DNA from: Pseudonocardia sp. TRM90224
Lineage (GTDB): Bacteria > Actinomycetota > Actinomycetes > Mycobacteriales > Pseudonocardiaceae
Assembly: GCF_021245725.1 (NCBI RefSeq)
Contig: NZ_JAJGSX010000003.1
Location: 620,001-684,000, forward strand
DNA: 64,000 nt
Reading direction: 5' to 3'
Part shown: in pieces, positions 48,035 through 56,368 of the stretch
Position numbering within the stretch: the stretch's first letter is position 1
Layout of the letters: each line of letters begins with the position of its first letter
Notes under the pieces: generated by a model
The model's database searches: none
Seen by the model: the letters and a program-made list of their open reading frames with translations, nothing else
Told to the model about the DNA's origin: nothing
Made by a program: the position numbers and the translations under genes

Positions 48035-48836
48035 CTAGGACCCTCCTAGCTCCGGCTGTCCGCCCTCGACGAACTTCGCGCCGTTCTTCCCGCCGCCGAG
48101 CGCCGCCCGGTATTCCGCGAGGCGCGCCGCGGTCTCCGGGGCCGCGACGACCGAGCCGAACTCCTCGACGCTGATGTCGGCGCCCTCGGTGAGCGTGGAG
48201 TTCTGCCAGACCTCGAACAGCCGCTTCTGCGCGGCGATCGCGGTGCGGCTGTGCGGGGTGACCTTGCCGAGGAACACCCCTACGGCCGCGGCGAGTGCCG
48301 CCGGCGCCACCACCGCGTTGCACAGCCCGGCCAGCTGCGCCGCCGGGTAGGCGTCGCCGAGCAGGATCATCTCCTTCGCCGTGCTCAGCCCGACGTGCTG
48401 CTGCAACAGCGCGGCGTCGACCACCGACGGGATCCCGACCTTGATCTCCGGCAGGCCGAAGAGCGCCCGGTCGGTCGCGATGCGCAGGTCGCAGGCCATC
48501 GCCAGCTCGAACGCCGCGCCCAGGCAGTGCCCGTCGACGGCGCACATCGTCACGACGGGCAGCGTGCGCACCTTCCGCAGCAGGTCGCGCAGGTCGGCGA
48601 TGAACGCGCTCGCGCCTTCTGCGTCGAAGCCGAGGAACGTGTCGACGTTCATCCCCGAGCAGAACGTCCGCCCGCTGCTGGTGAGGACGACGGCCCGCAC
48701 CTGCGGGTCGAGGTCGTCGATCGCGCTGTGCAGCGCGGCGATGTCGTCGAGGGTGAGCGCGTTGAGCGTCCGTGGCCCGGTCGAGCGTCACGAAGAGCAC
48801 GTTGCCGCGATTGTCGATCTTGACGCCGTCGGTCAT
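48035..48836 (-). pseudogene. Enoyl-CoA hydratase/isomerase-family protein with an apparent frameshift
   Basis: The N-terminus in one frame reads VKIDNRGNVLFVTLDRA (start ATG 48836). Near 48766-48776 the coding continues in another frame as TLNALTLDDIAALHSAIDDL then VRAVVLTSSGRTFCSGMNVD, the crotonase oxyanion-hole loop, and runs to 48035 as an otherwise complete protein (TMCAVDGHCLGAAFELAMAC). One inserted or missing base explains the break. It is either a recent pseudogene or a sequencing error. The gene sits ten bases after the SDR stop on the same strand. Confidence 0.85.
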
Positions 48837-48846
48837 CGGGTCATCC

Positions 48847-49611
48847 TCACACCTCGTGCGCTTCGGGATCGCCGGCGAGCACCACCCGGCCGCCGTCGAT
48901 CGGGATCGTCGTGCCGGTGACGAAGCTCGAATCGCTCGAGAGCAGGTGCGCGACGGTTGCGGCGACCTCGTGCGCCTCTCCGACCCGGCCCAGCGGGTGC
49001 AGCCTGCGCATCTCGTCCTCGACGCGCGCCGCCGCCTCCGGCCCCAGCTCGGCGAGCAGCGCGTCGTAGCGCTCGGTGCGGATCGAGCCGAGCGCGACGG
49101 CGTTCACCCTGATGCCCCGCGCCCCGTACTCGACGGCGAGCGCGCGGGTCAGGCCCTCGATCGCGGCCTTCGCGGTGACGTAGGGCGTGCACCCCGGCAC
49201 GGCACGGGTGGCCTGGTGCGACGAGACGTTGACGATCGAACCGGCCCGCTCGGCCGTGAGCAGGTGCCGGATCGCCACCGAGCAGCCGACCAGCGCGGGC
49301 GCGAGGTTGCGGTCGACCATTTCGAGCACGTCGACGGGGCTCGCGGTGTGCAGCGAGGCGTCGCCGAAGACCGCTGCGTTGTTGACCCAGCCGGCAAGCG
49401 GTGCACCGGCCTCCGCGAGCTCCGCCGCCCGCCGCGCGACGCCTTCGTCGGCCGCGCTGCCGGCGACGACCTCGGCCCGCGAGCCGGCGAGCGCGGGCCC
49501 GTCGAGGTCGATCGCGACGACGTGCGCGCCCTCGTCCAGCAAGCGCTCGACGATCGCCCTGCCGACGCCGCGGGCGCCACCGGTGACCACGTACGAACGT
49601 CGCTGATCCAT
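48847..49611 (-). CDS. Short-chain dehydrogenase/reductase
   Basis: 254 residues from ATG 49611. Classical SDR: cofactor motif VVTGGARGVGRAIVERLLDE (G-x-x-x-G-x-G), acidic DLDGPAL after strand 2 suggesting NAD(H), AGWVNNAAVFGDASLHTASP (N-N-A-A), SIVNVSSHQATR with catalytic Ser, and YVTAKAAIEGLTRALAVEYG with Y-x-x-x-K. The ending SSFVTGTTIPIDGG is standard. It is first in a unit with the enoyl-CoA hydratase-like and amidase genes, hinting at a small catabolic operon now broken. Confidence 0.93.
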   Translation of the reverse strand: MDQRRSYVVTGGARGVGRAIVERLLDEGAHVVAIDLDGPALAGSRAEVVAGSAADEGVARRAAELAEAGAPLAGWVNNAAVFGDASLHTASPVDVLEMVDRNLAPALVGCSVAIRHLLTAERAGSIVNVSSHQATRAVPGCTPYVTAKAAIEGLTRALAVEYGARGIRVNAVALGSIRTERYDALLAELGPEAAARVEDEMRRLHPLGRVGEAHEVAATVAHLLSSDSSFVTGTTIPIDGGRVVLAGDPEAHEV

Positions 49612-49757
49612 TCGCCCGATCGTAGATGTGATCGTTCTCGCTCGCGCGTGGAAACCTCGTTTTCGGGTATCCGGTGCCACGGGCAATCACCGGTCGGTGC
49701 CCGGACCGACCTGCGTGTGCGGCCCCCTTCCCGACATTTGCGGATTCGAAACTGCAT

Positions 49758-49773
49758 TGTGATATCGGTCACG
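49758..49773 (+). promoter_or_regulatory. CRP-like site upstream of ectA
   Basis: TGTGATATCGGTCACG fits the CRP/GlxR core TGTGA-N6-TCACA with one mismatch at the last base. It lies 55 bases before the ectA start. A TTACTT-like -10 at 49814-49819 places the transcript start close to the ATG, and no ribosome site is visible, so ectA may be leaderless. Confidence 0.5.
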
Positions 49774-49828
49774 ATTCTTCTGATCAAGGGCGGGCGGGTC
49801 GGGCCGATCGCTGTTACTTTCTTCCAAC

Positions 49829-50350
49829 ATGGTCGTTCCGCCGAAAAACGCCGCCGGCGTGCTCGGGCCGCCTGCGGGAGCGATCTCGTACGGACCGCCG
49901 GACGTCGCCGATGGGGTCGAGTGCTGGCGCATCGCGCGCGAGTCGGAAGTGCTCGACGTGAACTCCCGCTACGCCTACCTGCTCTGGTGCCGCGACTTCG
50001 CGAGCACATCGGTCGTGGCCAGGCTCGACGGCGCCGTCGTCGGGTTCGTGACCGGATACCGCCGCCCCGACTCGCCCTCGACGCTGATGGTGTGGCAGGT
50101 GGCCGTCGACGAGCGGGCCCGCGGGGCGGGGGTGGCCGGCCGGATGCTCGACGAGCTCCGCTCGCGCGTCGACGCCATCGACCGTCTCGAGACCAGCATC
50201 ACGCCCGCCAACACGGCCTCGATCGCGCTGTTCTCGGCGTTCGCCCGCCGCCACGGCGCCACCGTGGCACGAACCGAACTGTTCGGCCCGGACGTGCTCG
50301 GCGACGAGCACGATCCGGAGATTCTCTTCCGAATCGGTCCGATCTACTGA
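49829..50350 (+). CDS. ectA: L-2,4-diaminobutyrate N-acetyltransferase
   Basis: 173 residues. GNAT enzyme that acetylates L-2,4-diaminobutyrate, the second step of ectoine synthesis. EctA landmarks: LDVNSRYAYLLWCRDFASTS, VVGFVTGYRRPDSPSTLMVW, then the acetyl-CoA loop QVAVDERARGAGVAGRMLDE and DRLETSITPANTASIALFSA. First gene of ectABCD, 16 bases before ectB. No clear ribosome site precedes the ATG, and the nearby promoter suggests a leaderless mRNA. Confidence 0.97.
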   Translation: MVVPPKNAAGVLGPPAGAISYGPPDVADGVECWRIARESEVLDVNSRYAYLLWCRDFASTSVVARLDGAVVGFVTGYRRPDSPSTLMVWQVAVDERARGAGVAGRMLDELRSRVDAIDRLETSITPANTASIALFSAFARRHGATVARTELFGPDVLGDEHDPEILFRIGPIY

Positions 50351-50366
50351 GGATGATGCAAGCAAA

Positions 50367-51629
50367 ATGACAGTTTTCGATGTTTTGGAGTCCGAGGTTC
50401 GGAGCTACTGCCGGTCGTGGCCGGTGGTATTCGACACGGCCTCCGGATCGCACTTGACCGATGTGGACGGGAAGACCTATCTCGACTTCTTCGCCGGCGC
50501 CGGCGCACTCAACTACGGGCACAACCCGCCGGCCCTGAAACGCCCGTTGATCGAATACCTCGAGCGCGACGGGATCACCCACGGCCTCGACATGTACACC
50601 ACCGCGAAAGGCGATTTCCTGCGCGCCTTCGACGAGCTGGTGCTGCGTCCGCGCGGCCTCGACTACAAGGTCCAGTTCCCCGGCCCCACCGGCGCGAACA
50701 CCGTCGAGTCGGCGCTGAAGCTCGCGCGCAAGATCACCGGGCGCGAGTCGGTCATCAACTTCACGAACGCGTTCCACGGCATGACGCTCGGCGCGCTGTC
50801 CGTCACCGGCAACTCGATGAAGCGTGGCGGCGCCGGCATCCCGCTCGTGCACGCCACCCCGATGCCGTTCGACAACTACTTCGACGGCACGCAGCCGGAC
50901 TTCCTCTGGTTCGAGAAGCTCCTCGGCGATGCCGGCAGCGGCCTCAATGAGCCCGCCGCGGTGATCGTCGAGACGGTGCAGGGCGAAGGCGGCATCAACC
51001 CCGCCCGTGCCGAGTGGCTGCGCGGCCTCTCCGACCTGTGCCAGCGCCACGGCATGCTGCTGATCGTCGACGACGTCCAGATGGGCGTCGGGCGGACGGG
51101 GCCGTTCTTCTCGTTCGAGATCGCCGGCATCCAGCCCGACATCGTCTGCCTCTCGAAGTCCATCAGCGGGTACGGCCTGCCGATGGCGCTGACGCTGATC
51201 AAACCGGAGCACGACCAGTGGGTGCCCGGTGAGCACAACGGCACGTTCCGCGGCCACAACCCGGCGTTCGTCACCGCGACGGCGGCGCTGCGCGAGTTCT
51301 GGGCCGACGACACGCTGGAGCGCTCGACGATCGCCAAGGGCGAGCGGGTGGAGCAGTACCTCACGGAGATGGCAGCGGTCTCGCAGGCGGTCGAGCTGAC
51401 CCCGAAGGGCCGGGGGCTGGCACGTGGGCTCGCGTTCGGGCAGCCTGAGCTGGCGTCGAAGGTCTGCGCGGCCGCATTCGAGCGCGGGCTGCTGATGGAG
51501 ACGTCTGGGCCTTCCGACGAGGTCATGAAGATCATGCCGCCGCTGACCATCGGCGACGGCGAGTTGGAGGAGGGGCTCGACATCGTCACCGATGCGGTCC
51601 GCGCCGTCACCGAAGGGGTATCCGCATGA
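50367..51629 (+). CDS. ectB: Diaminobutyrate-2-oxoglutarate transaminase
   Basis: 420 residues, normal length. PLP class III aminotransferase making L-2,4-diaminobutyrate from aspartate semialdehyde with glutamate as donor. Visible: [20 protein letters not shown] near the N-terminus, [39 protein letters not shown], the metal/PLP-binding [20 protein letters not shown] and the Schiff-base lysine in [17 protein letters not shown]. It overlaps ectC by four bases (ATGA), so the two are translationally coupled. Confidence 0.97.
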   Translation: MTVFDVLESEVRSYCRSWPVVFDTASGSHLTDVDGKTYLDFFAGAGALNYGHNPPALKRPLIEYLERDGITHGLDMYTTAKGDFLRAFDELVLRPRGLDYKVQFPGPTGANTVESALKLARKITGRESVINFTNAFHGMTLGALSVTGNSMKRGGAGIPLVHATPMPFDNYFDGTQPDFLWFEKLLGDAGSGLNEPAAVIVETVQGEGGINPARAEWLRGLSDLCQRHGMLLIVDDVQMGVGRTGPFFSFEIAGIQPDIVCLSKSISGYGLPMALTLIKPEHDQWVPGEHNGTFRGHNPAFVTATAALREFWADDTLERSTIAKGERVEQYLTEMAAVSQAVELTPKGRGLARGLAFGQPELASKVCAAAFERGLLMETSGPSDEVMKIMPPLTIGDGELEEGLDIVTDAVRAVTEGVSA

Positions 51630-52033
51630 TCGTCCGGACCCTCGAAGAGATCACCGAGACCGAACGCGACGTCCAGACCGAACACTGGCGCAGCAAGCGC
51701 ATCGTGCTCGCGGGCGACGGGGTCGGGTTCTCGCTGCACGAGACCGTCCTCGACGCGGGGTCGGTCAACGACTTCTGGTACGCCAACCACATCGAGGCTG
51801 TCTTCGTCGTCGAGGGCGAGGGCGAGCTGTACGACAAGGACAACGACGTCACCTACCGGCTCGGACCCGGCTCGACGTACGTGCTGAACGGAAACGAGCG
51901 CCACCAGCTGCGACCGCGCACGCAGATGCGCACGGTGTGCGTGTTCAACCCGCCTGTGACGGGGCGCGAGGTGCACGACGAGCACGGCGTGTACCCGCTG
52001 ATCACCCTGGAAGGCGAGAAGGAGGCTTCATGA
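51626..52033 (+). CDS. ectC: L-ectoine synthase
   Basis: 135 residues. Cupin-fold cyclase that closes N-gamma-acetyl-diaminobutyrate into ectoine. Signatures: [40 protein letters not shown] (cupin motif 1) and [20 protein letters not shown] (motif 2). It overlaps ectB and ectD by ATGA at each end, the tightest possible packing of the pathway. Ectoine is a compatible solute protecting against osmotic and heat stress. Confidence 0.97.
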   Translation: MIVRTLEEITETERDVQTEHWRSKRIVLAGDGVGFSLHETVLDAGSVNDFWYANHIEAVFVVEGEGELYDKDNDVTYRLGPGSTYVLNGNERHQLRPRTQMRTVCVFNPPVTGREVHDEHGVYPLITLEGEKEAS

Positions 52034-52923
52034 CGATCACCGATGCCCGCACTGCCGACGGCTACCCGACCCGCGTCGCCGACCGGCCGTCGCTGATCGA
52101 GCGCACCGATCCGACGGTGTGGGGCTCCACGGACGGCCTGCTCTCGGCCGCCGAGCTCGCGGCGCACGACCGCGACGGGTTCGTGACGGTGCCGCAGCTG
52201 CTGACGCCGGACGAGGTGGCGGTCTACTCGGCCGAGCTGGACCGGCTCGCCTCCGACCCCGCGGTGCGAGCCGACGAGCGGACGATCGTCGAGAAGACGT
52301 CCCAGCAGGTCCGCTCGATCTTCGAGGTGCACAAGCTCAGCGCCGCCGTCGCCGCGCTGGTCGCGGACGAGCGGGTGGCCGGGCGCGCGCGCCAGATCCT
52401 TGGCTCCGACGTCTACATCCATCAGAGCCGGATCAACTACAAGCCCGGTTTCGGCGGCGGCGGCTTCTACTGGCACTCCGACTTCGAGACGTGGCACGCG
52501 GAGGACGGCATGCCGGCGCCGCGCGCGGTGAGCATCTCGATCGCGCTGACCGAGAACTTCGCGCACAACGGCTGCCTGATGATCATGCCGGGCTCGCACC
52601 GGACGTTCGTCGCGTGCGTCGGCGAGACCCCGGCCGAGCACTACAAGGAGTCGCTGCGCGAGCAGGAGATCGGCACGCCCGACCCGGCGAGCCTCACCAC
52701 GCTCGCCGACCGCCACGGCATCGCCATGCTCACCGGCCCCGCTGGCTCGGCGACGCTCTTCGACTCCAACTGCATGCACGGCTCCGGCAGCAACATCACG
52801 CCGTACCCGCGCTCGAACATCTTCGTGGTGTTCAACAGCGTCGAGAACGGGCTGGTGGAGCCGTTCGCCGCACCGTCGCCGCGGCCGCCGTACATCGCGG
52901 AGCGGGAGATCCGGCCCGTCTGA
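52030..52923 (+). CDS. ectD: Ectoine hydroxylase
   Basis: 297 residues from ATG 52030. Fe(II)/2-oxoglutarate dioxygenase forming 5-hydroxyectoine. The EctD signature is complete: [20 protein letters not shown] then [20 protein letters not shown], giving the first His and Asp iron ligands; the distal His is in [31 protein letters not shown] binds substrate. Its presence as the fourth operon gene predicts a mix of ectoine and hydroxyectoine. A family-2 palindrome follows the stop by 27 bases. Confidence 0.97.
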   Translation: MTITDARTADGYPTRVADRPSLIERTDPTVWGSTDGLLSAAELAAHDRDGFVTVPQLLTPDEVAVYSAELDRLASDPAVRADERTIVEKTSQQVRSIFEVHKLSAAVAALVADERVAGRARQILGSDVYIHQSRINYKPGFGGGGFYWHSDFETWHAEDGMPAPRAVSISIALTENFAHNGCLMIMPGSHRTFVACVGETPAEHYKESLREQEIGTPDPASLTTLADRHGIAMLTGPAGSATLFDSNCMHGSGSNITPYPRSNIFVVFNSVENGLVEPFAAPSPRPPYIAEREIRPV

Positions 52924-52950
52924 CGGCTCGACCACGCCCGAGGGCGGGGA

Positions 52951-53004
52951 GGGCAGGAAAGCCACTTTCAGGCCCTGTGAGGGCAGGAAAGTGGCTTTCC
53001 TGCC
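52951..53004. repeat. Family-2 palindrome, copy D (most symmetric)
   Basis: GGGCAGGAAAGCCACTTTC opens a stem of about 24 bp that closes with GAAAGTGGCTTTCCTGCC around TGTGA. It lacks the GCGTGCGGAACGCA tail of copies A and C. Lying just after ectD and before a convergent hydrolase, it probably terminates both transcripts. Confidence 0.88.
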
Positions 53005-53033
53005 TCACAGCCGGAGTGGGACGTGGAGCGGGC

Positions 53034-53798
53034 TCAGTCGAGCGGCAGGAGTTCGGGGCGCTTGGGGACGAAGCCGTCGCCCGTGCGGTGGCCCTGCAGC
53101 CTGCGGCGCAGGAACGGCATCACGAACTCGCGCATCCAGCGCAGGTCCTCGAGCTGCCGGTCGCGCCAGGGCGTCGGCGCCGCGGCGGGCAGCGGGGCGC
53201 GCCAGTCGTCGTGCACCGGCTCGCCGAGCGTCTCCAGCACGCGCAGCGCGACGCGGCGGTGGCCCTCCGCGGTGAGGTGCAGGCGGTCGCTGCCCCACGT
53301 GCGGGGGTCGGCCAGCGGCGTCATGCCCCAGAGGTCGACGACGGTGCTGCCGTGCCGTTCGGCGATGGCCCGCATCAGCTCGTTGTAGCAGGCCACGCGG
53401 CCGCGCAGGCGGCGGATGATCGGGTGCATGCGACCGAGGTCGAAGCCGGTGAACACCAGCACCTGGGCGCCGGTTGCGGTGACCCGGCCCAGCGCGGCGT
53501 CGAACCGGCGGGCGAGGTCGTCGGTGTCGCAGGTCAGCCGGATGATGTCGTTGCCGCCGGCGCAGAACGCGATGAGGTCGGGGCGCAGCCGCTCCGCGAC
53601 GGGGAGCTGGTCGTCGACGATCTGGTCGAGGAGCTTGCCGCGCACTGCGAGGTTGGCGTAGCGGAATCCGGGGCGGCCCGCGCCGAGCTGCTCGGCGACA
53701 CGATCGGCCCATCCGCGCGGGGTTCCGTCGGGCCGCCAGTCGTCGAGCCCCTCGGTGAAGCTGTCGCCGATCGCGACGAAGCTGTTCCACTCGCCCAT
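53034..53798 (-). CDS. SGNH/GDSL hydrolase, second type
   Basis: 254 residues from ATG 53798, with AGGGG upstream. SGNH blocks: FVAIGDSFTEGLDDWRPDGT (block I), FRYANLAVRGKLLDQIVDDQ, LIAFCAGGNDIIRLTCDTDD (block III) and WGSDRLHLTAEGHRRVALRV (block V). No signal peptide is seen, so it is probably cytoplasmic. The sequence is unlike the SGNH protein at 42654 except in the catalytic blocks. It converges on ectD across a family-2 palindrome. Substrate unknown; acyl or deacetylase activity is likely. Confidence 0.91.
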   Translation of the reverse strand: MGEWNSFVAIGDSFTEGLDDWRPDGTPRGWADRVAEQLGAGRPGFRYANLAVRGKLLDQIVDDQLPVAERLRPDLIAFCAGGNDIIRLTCDTDDLARRFDAALGRVTATGAQVLVFTGFDLGRMHPIIRRLRGRVACYNELMRAIAERHGSTVVDLWGMTPLADPRTWGSDRLHLTAEGHRRVALRVLETLGEPVHDDWRAPLPAAAPTPWRDRQLEDLRWMREFVMPFLRRRLQGHRTGDGFVPKRPELLPLD

Positions 53799-53926
53799 GT
53801 CGCCACCCCTCCCGTTCACGTTCACGACACCATGGCGACGGGTGCCGATCTCCCCAATATCACCCAGGGGACCTGTTTCGCGCCAGTGGGGTGATCGATC
53901 CGTGTGAATAGGGCACCCTTGCCTAC

Positions 53927-54613
53927 ATGAGCCGTCCCGAGAAGCCGGGACCCGCCGGTGGCGAGTCCCTCAAGGAGCTGCTCGGCGGCCGCACCGGTGC
54001 CGTCGACGCGACGCTGCCCGTGGTGGCGTTCGTGCTGGTGCTTGCGATCGTCCAGGCCGTGGCGTGGGAACCGCCGGTGGTGTGGGCGGGCGGCGCGGCG
54101 GTGCTCGCGGCCGCTGTGATCGCCGTGATCCGGCTCGTGCAGGGACGCAAGCCGCGGGCGGTTCTGTTCGGGCTGCTCGGTGTCGCCGTCGCCGCGTTGA
54201 TCGCGATCTACACGGGCCGGGCGATCGACTTCTTCCTCGTCCAGATCGTCTCGAACGCGATCAGCGCGCTGGTCTGGGCGGTGTCGATCGTGGTCCGGTG
54301 GCCGCTGCTCGGGATCGTGGTCGGAACCGCGCTCGGTCAGAAGACGCGCTGGCGCCGCGACCCCGACCTGCTTCGCGGCTATCAGCTGGCCAGCTGGGCG
54401 TGGGTCACGCAGTACCTGATCCGGCTGGCGGTCTTCATCCCGCTCTTCTACGCCGACGCCTTCTTCGCGCTCAGCTTCGCCCGGGTGGCGCTCACCTGGC
54501 CGCTGGTCGCGGTGTGCGTCGCCGTGTCCTGGCCGTTGCTGCAGATCGCGCTGCCGGCGGGGCACCCCGGCATCCGGCACCCGGTGGATGGTGAACGCGC
54601 TCACCATCCGTGA
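53927..54613 (+). CDS. DUF3159-family membrane protein
   Basis: 228 residues. Charged N-terminus then six membrane segments: ATLPVVAFVLVLAIVQAVAW, VVWAGGAAVLAAAVIAVIRL, AVLFGLLGVAVAALIAIYTG and others. The motifs TGRAIDFFLVQIVSNAISAL and LGQKTRWRRDPDLLRGYQLA identify DUF3159, an actinobacterial family of unknown function, sometimes annotated as transporter-like. It is followed on the same strand by a membrane-anchored Thr/Pro-rich protein. Confidence 0.88.
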   Translation: MSRPEKPGPAGGESLKELLGGRTGAVDATLPVVAFVLVLAIVQAVAWEPPVVWAGGAAVLAAAVIAVIRLVQGRKPRAVLFGLLGVAVAALIAIYTGRAIDFFLVQIVSNAISALVWAVSIVVRWPLLGIVVGTALGQKTRWRRDPDLLRGYQLASWAWVTQYLIRLAVFIPLFYADAFFALSFARVALTWPLVAVCVAVSWPLLQIALPAGHPGIRHPVDGERAHHP

Positions 54614-54685
54614 TCATCTGGAGCGATCCAGGGTTGCGCAGCGTTGTCATGGACGGACTGCAGACATCCCTATCGATCCGGAGCC

Positions 54686-55462
54686 ATGGCAACCAACACC
54701 CGCCCCCGCCCGACCCCGCAACCGATGCCGCCGGAGCTGCCGGCGACCGAACCGCAGCCGGCCGCGCCCGACCTGACCGTCAACAAGGTCCTGGCCGGCG
54801 CCGGTGCCGCCGCGACGAGCGCGATCCTCGGTTCGTACTTCGGCGTCGCCGGCACCGTGACGGGTGCGGCGATCGGTTCCGTCGCCAGCACGATCGCGAC
54901 GTCGCTGTACCAGCGCTCGCTCGACCGCACCCACGCCGCCGTCGCGGCCAGGGTGCGGCTCGCCCAGCGCGTCGGCGGTCGGGTCGCGCCGGGCGAGGTG
55001 ACGGTGCCCATCCCGCGGCTGCCGGCCGATGCCGAGACCGTCCAGCTGCGTGCCGAACCCGATGTGCCGCGGCGCCGGTCGCGGGGGCGGCTCGCCGCGA
55101 TCGCCGGGGTGACCGCGCTGGTCTTCCTGCTGGGCATGCTGACGGTCACCGGCATCGAGTGGATCAAGGGTTCGCCGCTGAACGCCGATCAGCCCGGCAC
55201 CTCCGTCGGCCGCGTCATCCACAGCGGGCAGCCGGCCACGAATGTGCCCGATGTCACGTCCGACGATCCGGACGGCTCCGACGAGCGCTCGGCCGACCCG
55301 ACCGAGACCGGGTCGCCGACGACGGCGCCCACGACCGTGCCGCCGACCAGCGAGAACCCGGCGCCGACGACGATCACGCCGCCGTCGTCGGAGGAGCCGG
55401 ACCGTGGCGGCCTCCTGCCCACGTTCCCCCGCCCGACGCAGGATGCGCCGAGTCCGAACTGA
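54686..55462 (+). CDS. Single-pass membrane protein with Thr/Pro/Ser-rich exterior
   Basis: 258 residues from ATG 54686. The N-terminus is Pro-rich, followed by a glycine-zipper-like stretch LAGAGAAATSAILGSYFGVA then GTVTGAAIGSVASTIATSLY, a basic region, one membrane segment LAAIAGVTALVFLLGMLTVT near residue 140, and an outside domain with low-complexity TGSPTTAPTTVPPTSENPAP. It resembles actinobacterial envelope proteins of unknown role. It may be co-transcribed with the DUF3159 gene 72 bases upstream. Confidence 0.75.
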   Translation: MATNTRPRPTPQPMPPELPATEPQPAAPDLTVNKVLAGAGAAATSAILGSYFGVAGTVTGAAIGSVASTIATSLYQRSLDRTHAAVAARVRLAQRVGGRVAPGEVTVPIPRLPADAETVQLRAEPDVPRRRSRGRLAAIAGVTALVFLLGMLTVTGIEWIKGSPLNADQPGTSVGRVIHSGQPATNVPDVTSDDPDGSDERSADPTETGSPTTAPTTVPPTSENPAPTTITPPSSEEPDRGGLLPTFPRPTQDAPSPN

Positions 55463-55528
55463 CATTCGATTTAGTCGGTCCCTCCGTGCACAATGCGACC
55501 CGCAGCAGGCACGTGGGGAAGAGGGGAC

Positions 55529-56224
55529 ATGGCCGCAACAACATCGCTGACCGACGAGGACCTGCAAGCGGTACGGGCCGACCTCACGGCGGGCAAACCG
55601 CCGACGGTGTGGTTCACGAAGGCGGCCGTGGGCGTCCCGACCGGCGGGTCAGCCAAGATCATCTCGCTGGACGACTCGTGGTCGGGTGAGTTCATCCAGG
55701 TCAAGGCGACGGGCTCGCGCGACACGATGTTCTGCTCGCCCGGCGAGCTGACCAGGGTGCGGCCGGTCCGCAAGCGGGCGGCGCCCGCGGCCAAGGCGGT
55801 GGTGCAGGCCGAGCCGGCCGCTGCTGCCCCGCCGGTGGCAGCGGCGAGCGACATCCCGTACGAGCCGGCGCCGCCACCGCCCCGCCAGCAGAAGCCGGCC
55901 CCCGTCGAGGCGCCGGCGCCCGCACCGGCCCGCGCGACTCCCGCGCGGTCGCGGCAGCAGCCCGTCGAGGTCGTCGTCACGCTCAGCGCCACGCCGGAAG
56001 GCGAGTGGACCGTCGAGGTCAGCAACGGCAAGCGGCGCACCGTCCGCCCGACGCTCGTCCAGCCCGGCGACGTCGCCAAGGCGGCGCGGTCGCTGCCGCC
56101 TGCGGTCACGGAGGCGATCGAGTCGTCGTTGCAGGCGGCTCGGCACCGTCAGGTGGAACGGGTCGAACGCCTCCGCGCCGAGCTGGAGGAGGCCCAGCGG
56201 GCGCTGAAGGAGCTCAGCGGCTGA
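55529..56224 (+). CDS. DUF6319-like protein with Pro/Ala linker and coiled-coil end
   Basis: 231 residues from ATG 55529 behind GAGGGG. Three parts are visible: a folded N-terminal domain of about 75 residues (AKIISLDDSWSGEFIQVKAT), a Pro/Ala-rich linker (EPAPPPPRQQKPAPVEAPAP), and a C-terminal domain RSRQQPVEVVVTLSATPEGE with SNGKRRTVRPTLVQPGDVAK ending in a coiled coil VERLRAELEEAQRALKEL. The pattern fits an actinobacterial family of unknown function that may bind nucleic acid. A family-1 palindrome begins nine bases after the stop. Confidence 0.7.
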   Translation: MAATTSLTDEDLQAVRADLTAGKPPTVWFTKAAVGVPTGGSAKIISLDDSWSGEFIQVKATGSRDTMFCSPGELTRVRPVRKRAAPAAKAVVQAEPAAAAPPVAAASDIPYEPAPPPPRQQKPAPVEAPAPAPARATPARSRQQPVEVVVTLSATPEGEWTVEVSNGKRRTVRPTLVQPGDVAKAARSLPPAVTEAIESSLQAARHRQVERVERLRAELEEAQRALKELSG

Positions 56225-56233
56225 CTGCCGCCG

Positions 56234-56303
56234 AATCTCCCCACCGTTTTGCCAATCTGCACACCTTCGGGGCCGTGCAGGTTGGCAAAACGGTGGGGAA
56301 GTT
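56234..56303. repeat. Family-1 intergenic palindrome, copy 4
   Basis: Arms 56234-56255 and 56282-56303 differ in one or two outer bases (AATCTCCCC against GGGGAAGTT). The central stem CTGCAC / GTGCAG closes over a short loop. It lies 65 bases upstream of the serpin start and just after the preceding gene, the only copy lying between two genes in the same direction. Confidence 0.9.
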
Positions 56304-56368
56304 CGGGTGGCCGGGCATGGGTAAAGCTGGCACCCAACCCGCAGGTCAGGGCGGCACGTCTGACGGAC

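Noticed and set aside
46518-48836. A 772-codon minus-strand frame.
   Set aside because: Its first residues are the enoyl-CoA hydratase start, but after the frameshift it reads a shadow frame across that gene and the amidase.
49829-52923. The ectoine region as part of a larger secondary-metabolite cluster.
   Set aside because: No PKS, NRPS, terpene or tailoring gene set surrounds it; ectABCD is a self-contained compatible-solute operon.
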